Assembly: GCF_037126465.1 (NCBI RefSeq)
Contig: NC_088204.1
Location: 76,073,807 to 76,137,806 of the forward strand
From: Ornithodoros turicata
Taxonomy: Eukaryota; Arthropoda; Arachnida; Ixodida; Argasidae
Direction of reading: 5' to 3'
DNA length: 64,000 bases
Below are positions 12,931-24,400 of this stretch, piece after piece. Each line of letters opens with the position of its first letter. Position 1 is the stretch's first letter. The position numbers and the translations under genes were made by a program. A model generated the notes under the pieces. That model did not search any database. It had not been told where the DNA came from and was given only the letters and a program-made list of their open reading frames with translations.

Positions 12931-14774
12931 GCATAAGCATGGATGTACCACAAGTGAGAGGATGCCACGCTCTTCAAACAGAACTTCGCTCCTGATTTGT
13001 GGAAACCGCTGGGCGTACACGTTTTTGTGATAATTAACATAACTGTGTAAGTGTCACAAAAGAACGTACGCCTCCCGCTTGCCACAAATCGTAAGAGAGG
13101 ACAATGATGATTGGCTAGGAGCACGTTATGCGGTGAAGCTTCCTTCCACGGACATTCGAGTTTTAGATATTAGCATTACGACTATCTAGATATAGGTATG
13201 AGTTCATAACAATATTATGCTCATAGACGATTTATGCACGCATGCAGAAACTGTTGTTTGTAGCAGTATATCCCATTTAAATCGTTCGATGTTCACTCAT
13301 AGCATAGAATGGAGTGTTGGCGTACATTTTTACAAAATTCCCCGTTTGCCATACGAGGACTGGAATAGCTTATCTTTGAAGTGCTACACATGTGCTCGAA
13401 ACGGTGTGGAACTCACATTACTATCACTAATTGCTCGGTGTTCTGTTTTCGTTTTACGCAATATGCTTGTCTTCTCCCGGATACCATAATGACGTTGATA
13501 CCAACCAATGACCAACAGCATCTCCTGCTGCTATTGGTCGTTTCAGCACTTCTTCCACATATTTCTATACATGCATGTACATCACTACAACTGTTCCATG
13601 ATATTGAATGAAATCAGCAGGAGCGACTTCTCATATGGTAATATATTATATGGTAATTATTAATTATGGTATTAATTAATTATAATTATATGGTAATATA
13701 TTCATCCTCAGACGCCCTGTACGGTATAGCAGAAGAAATGCACGAGGACCACTTCTCTAGAACCCCACACAACCGTACGTGATTTCCATGCCATCAGACA
13801 AAACGACCACGAACTACTTTCCTATATATGCCCACGTACGCCTTCTAGTGCATCACGTAAGGCCACCACGACTTATTCTGTACATCATGAAGCAAGGTTG
13901 AGATTGATTACATTCTACACTTCCTCCCCCTAACACTCTGAAACCCGCTGACTCATCACTTGGGACTCGCTTGAACGACCATTCATTTAACCCCTTCCGC
14001 TCCAGAATGCAGGCTTCCTTAAAAACACCCGTTCCCCAAAACTTAACCCTTATTTTAAGAGCCAGGCACGCGAAAACGGAAGTCACGTGACCCTTCCTGA
14101 CGCCAGCACATGTGAAGGGCATGCCGGGAATGCATCTTTCCCCCGCCTTCAGTCATTAACAGACGAGCTATATCACGCGGTATGCTGGTACCAGCAGGAT
14201 GGTCATTAACGCGCGCTCTTCCCCCCCGACTGACATTTTCTTCTTCTTCTTCTTTTTCCACTCTATTGTTTTCGTTCCCCTCCCCCCCACGTTGGTGTTA
14301 TTAGTTCCAGGTTTGTCCCTGAAGAGGGCGTTCGCCGGATTAATCGGGTATTAAGTGTCGCGGTGTCGTTTTTGGATATCGACGATTTTCCTTTGAGGAC
14401 CACAGAGGGGATAGGGAAGGGAAGATGGGAGGAAAGGGAAGCTGTGGAAAGGCACGCGCACGATGAAGAAAAAAAAACGAGCTACGGTAACGAGGCTAAA
14501 CGCTCGTGACGTTAATTAAATCATGTAATGAGGCGTGTTCTTGCACAAGACGCTTCCCTCAGGGTTCGAGAGTGTCCATGTCCTTTCTATAGTTTTGTTC
14601 TCTCTCCCCCCCTTTTTTTTTTCTCTGTATGTTGCCGACTCTAAAATATGTGGGCATTATCTGAGCGTCAATACTTTATTTATTTTTTCTTATTTTTTTT
14701 TTAGGGCTGTGATTAATTTACCTCTGTGTATTCTCAGATGAAAAAAAAATGAATGATGATGAGCGGTGAATATC
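12931..14774. other. Unassigned, with an A/T-rich patch
   Basis: No gene recognised. Bases 13633-13708 form an A/T-rich patch built from repeated ATGGTAAT and TTAATTA. Poly-C/poly-T tracts occur around 14220-14290 and 14605-14705. Confidence 0.4.
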
Positions 14775-15661
14775 CAGTGTTGTACGTATCGCCGTTACAA
14801 GTAACGCTGTTACAGTAATCGAACCTTTTTCGGTATCGGAGTGCGTATCGCGATACTTTTTGAAATCTGTATCGGAAGAGTATTACCGTTACAAATTTAT
14901 GGTAACGCGATCTCTGTATCGTTACCGATACCGATGCTTTTTAGTGCTCCACCCTTTCTTCACCGATCATATTTCTCACTCTTATTCGTTGTCAATGGTC
15001 CGCCTAGCCCTCGACAAGAAGCCTGTGGACACGCCTACGTGCTTCGTAACCGGGATTATGGAATTATACCAAACACATGTTCACTGTTTTTCTTTGAAAA
15101 TGGAGGAAATAACCACGCTGTGTTCAACAAAAGAGTTGAGGTCAACGAGCAGAGGCCAAGTCTTTGACAGTGCGCTCTGGATTCCACTGCTAAGCTGCCA
15201 TGTCGCATTGAGTCACGCTCACATATACTGTGGCATTGTTAACTTCGGATAGGATTCCTTGGTCCTTGGATTCCACGGTATGCGTGGGCCTGACACTAAC
15301 GTAATTGTCATATCGGCTTCTGTCAGCTGGCGGAGAGACCACGGCCAGCAAGGATGGCAAAAGATGACTTCGAGAACTAGCTATTGATAAAAGTCAAGCA
15401 AAGTGTCCGAACTACATAATAAATATGCTGTCCTTTTACTGCAAAAGTGTTCACGTAAGCGATATTTGCATTTGCGATGTTGCATCATCTTCGTATTTCA
15501 AACAAAAGTATCGCGCAAAGTATCGCTTACTTTTTTTAGTAACGGTAGCGGTACTCCGTTACTTTAAAAAAGAAGTATCGATATCGGTATTTCGATACTT
15601 TTTACTCAAGTAACGAATGTCGGTATCGCGATAGCATATTTCGGTAACGGGTACAACACTG
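14775..15661. mobile_element. hAT-like element with GTATCG/GTAACG subterminal repeats
   Basis: The ends are CAGTGTTGTAC and GTACAACACTG, a perfect 11-bp TIR beginning CAGTG, as in hAT elements. Inside both ends there are many scattered copies of GTATCG and GTAACG in both orientations, the pattern of hAT transposase binding regions. Flanking 8-mers (TGAATATC and ATATAAAC) do not match well, so the target duplication is decayed or absent. The internal open frames show no hAT dimerisation or catalytic motif that I can recognise, so this is taken as non-autonomous. Confidence 0.7.
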
Positions 15662-15956
15662 ATATAAACGGAGTTTAGCGCGGTACCCGCACATGGTTAT
15701 TTGTGCAGCGTTGAGCATATTCTTAAGTAAGGGAATATCAAGCGCAGGAGACAGGGCCAGTTTATTTCTTTGTCTGAGCAGGCAGACCTCACTCCTCTTC
15801 CTTAGAACATCACACCACACCACCGCACCACCACTACCAGTTTATTTGGTGACCCGAGCGTTATCGCTCGTGCCAAAGGGAACATCTTGAACCTCTTCGA
15901 AGGCGCTTCCTAACAATATCAATGCATATCAATACAGGTTACAATACACATCTTGA

Positions 15957-16085
15957 CTTTCGGCCGCGATGAGACATCTTCGGCCGTATTGAGATTTTGG
16001 CCGAAATGAGACATTTGGAGATTAAAGGATTATTGGCCGTAATGAGACTTTCGGTCGTAATGAGACATCTTCCGTAATGAGATAC
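15957..16085. repeat. Degenerate tandem repeat, roughly 20-bp unit
   Basis: About six imperfect copies of a unit close to TTTCGGCCGTAATGAGACAT. Individual copies vary in length and some are truncated. It is non-coding in all frames. Confidence 0.75.
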
Positions 16086-16758
16086 AATCGCGCATCTGTG
16101 ATCATTGGAGGGAAAAAATTCGGTAATGCAAAAGCGTTACGTGAAAAGCATTTTTACATCCGAGTATAGAAACTCTTTATGTAGGAACATTACGCCATCG
16201 ACGATCTTCCAGCGGGAGCAGTTAATAACCGCGCAGTAATTCAAATTATAACATAGCTATTTTGGATTCTCTAAGTGGTCTCAGTTGTCGTCCTGCCTAT
16301 GTAAGGGACGTCCGACATTAATAGTTACTTGCGGATAATGACGCGGCAACGCAACTTGCCAGGTTGCGGGCCTGCTCCACGGAATGAATGAATAGATGAT
16401 TCTATGAAAATATTTTATTTTCACATCAAACTATCTTATCTACGCAGATTTGGAAGCGTTCAGTTTCTAAAGAAATTATAAATAGTTATATACGTAAAAT
16501 AAATAAATATCATAGAATAGAAGAAGAAAGGAAAAAAAAAAGGAAACGTGGGGTCGCGCTGGTGCGACCAGCTGTTCCAGGACGCCTGACGTGTGAAAGC
16601 GCTGAATGATCTAAAAGATTATTTTAGCACGTATGTCCTGGAGGTATAGTGTTCACAGCTCAGGTTGCTGGTGCTGCTTCGCCCAGCTCCCCAGTACCTT
16701 CTCAGCACTGAAAGGTCGGTTGTCAAGTTTAGCAAGGGCGTTCTACAGTGTTTGCCGA

Positions 16759-17538
16759 CTATACCGGGTGTTTCAGTTAAATCCCCGGGCTAAATAATTC
16801 GCGAACGGGTGCACCAATCCACGAACTTTCTTTTTTACAAGTATCTGTCCGATACCACCCACAAGCTGCACACCGTGTGAATGAGTGGGAGGCGCTCATT
16901 ATTAAAATAAAAATGCAAATGAGTTTCGTCAAAAAGCGTATCTTCTAAAGCAGGGCGCTGTCGGCATTAAACTAGGTACTACCCCTTTTAGGACCTTCAG
17001 TGGACACCTTTTAGAGAAAAATCTGCCACCGAAGCGGGTCATTTGTTGCAGTAATTAATTGGTTTCGGTTTACGTATCTTTGTCGCGGCTGGTCGCGGCG
17101 AAGCGCAAAAGGGCGTATTTCATTGGTGTAATTCATTAATGTAAGGACGTAATTTATTGCTGGATAAGGGAGTGAAAGAGCGTCCTTTTGAGCTGCGCCG
17201 CGACCAGCCGCGACAAAAATACGTAAACCGAAACCAATTAATTACTGCAACAAATGACCCGCTTCGGTGGCAGATTTTTCTCTAAAAAGTGTCCATTGAA
17301 GGTCTCAAAAGGGGTAGTACCCATTTTAATACCGACAGCGCCCTGCTTCAGAAGTTACGCTTTTTTTACGAAACTCATTTGCATTTTTATTTTAATAATG
17401 AGCGCCTCCCACTCATTCACACGGTGTGCAGCTTGTAGGTGGTATCGGACAGATACTTGTAAAAAAGAAAGTTCGTGGATTGGTGCACCCGTTCGTGAAT
17501 TATTTAGCCCGGGGATTTAACTGAAACACCCGGTATAG
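16759..17538. mobile_element. Large foldback (inverted-repeat) element, about 780 bp
   Basis: The left arm (16759 to about 17112) begins CTATACCGGGTGTTTCAG. The right arm (about 17187 to 17538) is its reverse complement over some 350 bp with only scattered mismatches, which I estimate by eye at over 90% identity. Only about 75 bp separate the arms. The outermost bases contain TA, so Tc1/mariner-type integration is possible. No transposase is present. A related single-arm fragment occurs at 24340-24400. The near-identity of the arms suggests recent formation or conversion between them. Confidence 0.85.
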
Positions 17539-17871
17539 GGTCGAAGCGTCGGCAGGTGACCACCACGTGCACCGTGTTCTCCACAGTTCCGCAAGTTGAA
17601 CAGTTCGGCGATCCAACGGTTATGAAGGAATGCTGCTGCTGCGAACAGGAGGTTGAGTCGCAGGCGATGGATGACGGACTCTAACAGCCTCGGCATCTTC
17701 GACGGGAGGCCGCAGGTGCAGTTGGGGGTCGATTCGCGCGAGGAACGAGTGATTCATGACGTTACCAGTCCACATGGTTTTAGAGAGGCGATTACGTAAG
17801 GAGCCGAGCAAGTATACTTTGCATCAGATTGCGTGAATAAATAAATAAATTTCTGTCCGCAAGCCAGAATA

Positions 17872-18013
17872 GTGAGTTCTAATATATCATACGCTGTCGC
17901 TTGCGTATTTAAGGAACCGTGTGGTGATTCTGCGCATGCGCAAAGCTGCGCAGAACCACCAACGCTACAGCTTGCGCACGCAAAGGAGATAGCGTACGAT
18001 ATACTAAAACTCA
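17872..18013. mobile_element. TA-flanked miniature element, GTGAGTT family, copy 1
   Basis: It starts GTGAGTTCTAATATA after a TA and ends TACTAAAACTCA. Its interior is a GC-rich hairpin with GCGCATGCGC (17932-17941) and AACCACCAACGCTA. Copy 2 at 47005-47163 shares ends and interior and has cleaner TIRs. Confidence 0.7.
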
Positions 18014-18834
18014 GGGATGTGCAGTACTTAAAGGTACTGTAAAGCAGTAGACAAGCATGATATGCCGGTGATGTGACTAGAGACTTTGTTGCTTCTAAAT
18101 ACCATATGCGGAACCATACGACCGACAACGCGCTATAAATAATTTTAATTTGCTCTGAAAAATGCGGCGTAGCGGAGCGGTGCGACGCCTGGTGTCAAGC
18201 AACCCCCTGTACAGCGGGCAACACTGAAAATTGGTATTACACACTACTACATCGGGACTTCGTTATTTTAGTAACCATAATATTAGTTTCCCTGTTTACC
18301 TATGCATTCTGAAACCCCTGTTAACAGCGTTTTTTGCGAAGTAACCCAGTGCTGGCCGCTGTTCGGTGGAGGCTCTCCCTACCTCTCTACTGCGCCTGCG
18401 CGCTCCTTTTCTTCGCGGACTCTTTCGAACGAACAAACTCTCTCCGTGAACCTCTGTGAACAAACCAGTTCCGAGCTGTCTGGCTTCTTGAACGTCTGAC
18501 ACATTTTTTTTTTTTTTTTTCAAGGGCTCAGCATTTCATTTCAGTTCGCTTATCCGTTTATCCTCAGATGTGGTTCGTTGTGTGAATTGCAGGGACGGAT
18601 TTTATGGTGGATTGTTATGTCGGGCCCAGTGTTGTACGCATGCAATGTAGTTGCCGCCGTATGTTGCAGGAGTACGGAATCATTTCGAATACCTAGTACA
18701 GTGTTGCCCGTAATCTTTAATTGTAATTTTCTAATTAATTGCACCGTCGATTGGAATGAAACTTGCGCAGTTTTTGTCGTGGTGGCTTGGACTATCGAAT
18801 AGCCACACTAAATGACATTTGATCGGTGCTGCTT

Positions 18835-19760
18835 TACAGTACCTTTAACTACTTGTAGTTAAACTACTAGTTAAAGCACTGTATGGTAGCTAAGAAGTAG
18901 TTTGAAACTAGTCGCAAAGATGGCAGTTACACCTACTGGTTAAACTTAATCGTTGTTGTTAACTATACAGTAAAGTTACAGCGGGCTACAACTACTTCGC
19001 ATTTTTTCACTTAGCCCTACCGTGTGCTTCGTGGCCTTCTTTCTTGATGCTTATTAGCAGCATCTCTGAGAATTTTCTTATGCGCATCACACACACACAT
19101 TGTCCATGTGACGAGACAGCAATGGCTCATTCAGCAGTGACCTTCAGCGAGAGAATTGCATAATGCCCTGCGATGCTCAATGCAGCTGCACGCACCGAGA
19201 TGCGTGCTTTTGTCTGGCACAAAAGCGTGAAGCGCGTGGGGACGAGCAGGGGATTCGAAGGGGAGTTACGACGGGGGTCAGTATCCAATGTGTCGCAACA
19301 GGACTGTCAGCTGTCGAACCATTGGTCGAACAGGTCGATCGAGCTAGCTGGTTAGACTCGAAACGGAGACCTTCGTTGTCAAGTTTGCGTACAGAAATGC
19401 TACGGCACCTGAGCAGAAAGTATGTCCTTTGTGTTAATCAGGGTACAGCGTCATATTGGAGGCCATCACTGCAACAGCATTGTATGGAGCGGCACGTGCT
19501 ATATGATTGTTCCGAGTGTGGGAGCTGACTTTCTTCTCGCTTTCCATGCATCCCCGCGCTATTTCTGCTCGTCAGCGATCATGGATATAAGGACGTGTAC
19601 AACATATCAGAGCAGTCACAAATGTAGTTAAATGAACTACATCCTAGTAGTTGCAAAGTAGTTTTAACTACTGTGGCTGTGATGTAGTTACAGTAGTAGT
19701 TAAATTCTGATGCAGTAGATAGTAGTTATAGTTCAACTACTAAACAAAGTTGTTACAGCG
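18835..19760. mobile_element. hAT-like element with GTAGTTAAACTAC subterminal repeats
   Basis: Both ends (18835-19010 and 19620-19760) are made of reiterated GTAGTTAAACTAC-type palindromes, as in the better preserved element at 40005-40529. The terminal TIR is decayed (left CAGTACCTTTAACTAC) and I see no clear target duplication. A 121-codon open frame in the middle (19163-19528) has no recognisable domain. Confidence 0.55.
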
Positions 19761-19765
19761 TGTTA

Positions 19766-22700
19766 GAATTGCCTATACACGTTACGTCGTCAAAACGATA
19801 CCACGTAGGGGGTACCAAATAATTTTATGACGATATAATGTGAAGCGACTCAACAAACTCTGTACGCGTACACGACTTTGAATAATGCCTGCCACATGGT
19901 GACTAAAGCTGTCTTCTCCTAACTCGCAAAAACACACTGTCCGTTGGCCTTGCTTCGATTGCTTCGATTTTTTAAACACACGCAGTATAGTTTCCAAGTG
20001 GAGTCCCATTATCGGCGAAAACGCGGTAACCAATATTGGAACCACGCCTCTTCACACAGCTGTACGCAAATCCACCTTAGGCGCAGGCGAAGCGTGTGGA
20101 CGGGCTATTTCCTTGCGTACCCAGTGCTAGAACTCTCTCGTTTCTCCAGAGACGCGACATTTACGTACGCAATCAAACCAGCTCTCAGTCAAAAGTCAAA
20201 GAATCGACATCAACTATAAGCAACTCAGCAAAAGAAGACTGGAATTCTGGTGGAGGGTGGAGGCAAGGGACTCGTAGTTCTCATAGAAGCTTATGTTCTT
20301 GGCCACAGCTCGCAACGCTCAGTGTGATGTTCACCCGATAAAAAGGGGTTGGCCACCATCATATTAATCATCATCATCAAGGAACTCACAGAAGCGACAG
20401 CAGTTACGCTGTCTTCATACAGAGGACGTTGTCTATCACAGGGAACGAAAAACGAACTTCCGTTTCTCGCTAGCTCCATTAAAATTCATTTCGTCGTTTA
20501 ACCGGTTATAAAAACCGCACAAAAATTATAAAGTATAGTCTGCGTGCAATCTTCTCGGCTTGAAGATCGCTGACGTTTCTCATCTATCCAGTGTAAGCAA
20601 CCTAATTTTTTTTTCCCCTCTGTTTCCTCACGTAATTAGGTTCGACGAGAATTTCACGCAGAAATAAAGAAAAATTAAAATTATAAATGCCGTACGAGAC
20701 GCGAAGACAAGCAAAAGAAAACATTCCGGGCACTGCCCTTCTTTTCACGAGACACGTTTGCCAATATCCTTCTCATGATGAACAAACGGGAGTCATAATC
20801 AGAGCATGAACAAAAATGAAAAGAAAAGGAAAAACATCTTAAGAAACCCAGGCGCAAAATAAAAAATACGAGGAGTCCGCGTGGAATTTACAGAATAAAT
20901 TATAGAGTGCGCTCCGAGGAAGATCCTTCCTCTAAAACTGAAAGATGGGGGGGGGGGGGAAACAAAAGAAAGGAAGGACAAATATGGGCCAAAAAAATTA
21001 CGTCGGGGTTTCAATAAAACAAACGAAGTCATTTGTCAAAACGGACTTCCCCAGATAAATGCTTCTCCCCCAACTCTGTATCAACTTTATGTATCCCATA
21101 TAAGCAGTGACGTATTATCCTGATGAAGGTTATCTAGGCCCACCTCTATCATTTATCAATGCCTCCTATCGACGTATTCATTCCAAGTGGAAGCCCGTTT
21201 TATAAATTGCTCGCGCTCGAGACGCAATATTCCGATGCGCGGATTCCGCTTTTCGTCGGTTACCGGCTAAACGGAAACGCTGCATTAAATCCGGGGATGA
21301 ATCGGAGCTAAACGACACACATTCGAAGGCCGGTGGGAAACACTCAAACTAGAGCTGGGACCTGACGGCTTTACAGGGACCACCACATCAGGGTTGCCAG
21401 ATCTGGCTACATTGCGCCAAATTGGCTACTTTCTGACTTTCCGTGGCGTCGAAATTTGGGGAATGGCGACTTGGCTTTTTCTCTGGCTACTTTTGTGGAT
21501 ATTTCTTCGGACTAGATTTGAGCCTCCTGTGCACTTCTGTTCCGTCTGACGATCGGCATTCATAAAAAAGCATCCGCTGGAAACGCGAAAGAAACGTCAT
21601 GCGCCGCCGTGGACCTGGAGACCTCCCTGCAGGTCAACTACAACCCAATTTTGCCAACTTGAGCCTTCTTGAAGTGGTGATGACAAATCAAACCACTGTA
21701 AGGTGCACTGTCGTGGAATTTAGTGCTAACTGTAAGTGGACGTACATAACCACAAACAGAAAAATGCTGTGCTGGGGTTTTCGGTCTTGTGAGGACGCAC
21801 CGGCCCTTTTGTCACCCTAACAGGTGATGACGTAGAGAGACCTGCTGGGACAACGCCAGCAACGATCCAAGAATATGTTTACACACGTCGTACTGCGAAG
21901 TATATAATACGAATACTGAAAGATAAACGTAGAAGAACAAGAAGTAAAGAGGGAATGGTGATTTGTATTGCGCCCTGTATGTTTTTCTTTTTTTTTTTTA
22001 ATTCGTACCTGACTTTTTATTAAAAAAAAGCCTTATACGGTCAGGCAGATATCTTCTCGAAGAAAGTACGTAACAACAAGATGACTAATTATATATATTC
22101 ATTAATTAACTCTTTTCCTTCGGACTTTCGGGCAAAAGTGAGATAGCTGAAGGAGAGATAATCCTCGCTGAAACCCATGCCCCTTCTTTAAAAAAAAAAA
22201 AAAAAAAATTGTAAACTGAGCACGTGCATTTAAACGTCCATCGACGAAATTTGCGTTGCAGATGAGCCGAAACCAAAAGCGCGCGCCTCAGGAGCGCCTT
22301 CGGACCTTCGCCGTCGGAGGCTATAATCTTGGCCGCAAAGCCAGTCAGATCAGTATAGCTACACCAACCATCTCTATCGCTCCAAGGCACGTTACCCTCT
22401 GACGTGAAACGAGCGCTCTCCTCGCTGCGCTCCTGATCCGCGCGCTTTCGGTTTCCGCTCATTTGCATAGCAAAATTCGGCGATGGATATTTCAACGCAC
22501 GTGGAGGATTTTCGTTTCTTTGTCAATAGAATGGCTTTCAACGAGGATTGTCTCCCATTTTGCTCTCACCCTTGCCCGAAAGGCCATAGTTAAAGAGTTA
22601 ATGAATTTATTTTATGTAATTAGTCATCCAGTAGTTTCATACTCTCTTCGAGAGAACGTTCGCGTGGCCGTATAACCGTATAACTTGCAAAAACGACATC

Positions 22701-23425
22701 CATGCTGCTCTTATAGTTTTTATTTTTATTTTTAAAAATCTGGTGTGAATAGAAAAAGAAACATCAAGACTCATGGGCTAGGGGGCAGGCGAGCTCGCGC
22801 ATGGCAGCAGGAAGAATTACCCCAGAGAGAGAGAGAGAGAGAAAAAAAAAAAAGAAAAAAAAGCACCCCGTATAATACACCGTAAAGTGTAACGGTTCAT
22901 CCCTCTCTTTGTACAATGTATAAAAACATGTAAGATGGCTCCGCGCAAAGATAAAAAAAACATTATTTGAAAAAATGCTTACGAAAGACTTACAAAAAAT
23001 GTTTTTACGAAAGGCGCAGCTCAAAATGTTCTTCCATAACGCTTGGCGGAGAACATTCCGGTTATTAATGCCGCACGAGGAAGGAATCGGGAAAAAAAAA
23101 AACTCAATTTCTTATATTGAAAGAAAGGCAAGATAATTACTGTGGTTGAGACTCATCAGGCAGTGAAATGGGTACTCCGCTCCCAAGGAAGAAAAACAGG
23201 TCTCTCTCTCTCTCTCCTTGGTGTCCTGTCTAGCGTGATACAGCTAAATTACTTCATACCCTCCCTAGCTCACTTTCTCATATATGCCGGGTGGTTCAGG
23301 AAAATTCCCCAACTGAATAGTCTGGAAATGGCTGACGCTACCGAAGAACTTTCTTTTCGGTAAGCATCCCTGAAACATCGGCCCAGTGTTAACCACTGAG
23401 ATAGCGCGTCTGTGCAAACGCTAAC
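19766..23425. other. Unassigned region with low-complexity tracts
   Basis: No gene recognised. Bases 21390-21490 hold a short degenerate repeat of GGCTACTTT/GGCGACTT type. Homopolymers lie at 20946-20958 (G), 21985-22000 (T) and 22190-22208 (A). At 23287-23320 a segment resembling one end of the ACCGGGTG foldback family is present (GCCGGGTGGTTCAGGAAAAT), without a partner. Confidence 0.4.
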
Positions 23426-23431
23426 TGATTA

Positions 23432-23884
23432 CAGTCAACCCTCGATTGATGAACACCCTCGGTTCCCCGAAAAATCGTTCATAAATCGAGGGATTCATAA
23501 ATCGAAAATTCAGTTAACTGAATACTATCGAGCAAATGCAACAGTATTTCACAGTTGGGATTGTGTTTATAATGCCATATATTAATGGGTTTATGAACCG
23601 AGGGTGCAATACCTGGAAAACGTTTTGCCCGTTCAGGCATCATTCATGAGACCACGGAATTATCCCTTTGAAGGTTTCTGTTCACCTCGGAACGATCCGT
23701 TCATAAATTGAGGGCAAAAAAACTGGGCAACTCCTAGTTGGTTCCCAGCAATTCCGCTCATTATTCGAATATCGAGGTTCATAAAACGAGGAAAAAATGA
23801 ATGGAAAAAGTTTGGTTCCCCGTGCTCGTGTTCATAAAACGAGGGAATTCATAAATCGAAGGTTCATAAATCGAGGGTTGACTG
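23432..23884. mobile_element. Tigger/pogo-like miniature element with reiterated motif
   Basis: The ends are CAGTCAACCCTCGATT and AATCGAGGGTTGACTG, flanked by TA on both sides (23430-23431, 23885-23886). The CAGTCAACCCTCG terminus is characteristic of pogo/Tigger elements. At least eight copies of a motif near TTCATAAATCGAGGG lie along the element in both orientations. At 453 bp it is far too short for a DDE transposase and none is seen. Confidence 0.85.
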
Positions 23885-24339
23885 TACTTCAAATCCTAAC
23901 GGTTCAATTTTACATAGGACGCTTTCGACACCTGTGTCGTGCCGACCCCCGACTCCACTTTCAGTGAAAAACAAGAAAAACCGCGTCGGCACTCGATCGT
24001 CGCCACTGACTGGTACACGGCGCTCCCGGTGCATTCGTCATCGTTACGATAAAGCACACCACCTTGCCTACTCAATTAGAGCTGCTAGCGCTGTGTACTA
24101 GCCGGGTAGATAGAGAGGGACAAGGAGCATCTATAGGCGTCTCTTGCGCCTCTTTGGTTTAGGTGTTTCTCGACAGCGTCGCGCTTGCAGAGAGAAACAC
24201 GGCGTTCTGCCGCTCGAAAAACGCCGCACGCGGTTGGGTCTTTCCTTCAATCGCCCCCCTGTGTGAACCAGGCGGATGAACACGCAATTGAGAGTCGGAT
24301 AGCAGAGCGAAAGAGCGCATTGCTGCGCTACTTCGCGAA

Positions 24340-24400
24340 AGAAATTTGTAAACCGAAACTAATTAATTACTCCAACAAATCACTAAGTGTCGACGCGGGT
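24340..24400 (+). repeat. Single-arm fragment of the 16.8-kb foldback family
   Basis: GTAAACCGAAACTAATTAAT and the following bases match the right arm of the foldback element around 17222-17258 with few mismatches over about 40 bp. The partner arm is missing. Confidence 0.55.

Noticed and set aside
23432..23884. CRISPR-like spacing of repeats
   Set aside because: The repeated motif is present in both orientations with irregular spacing inside TA-flanked TIRs. It is a transposon, and the genome is eukaryotic.
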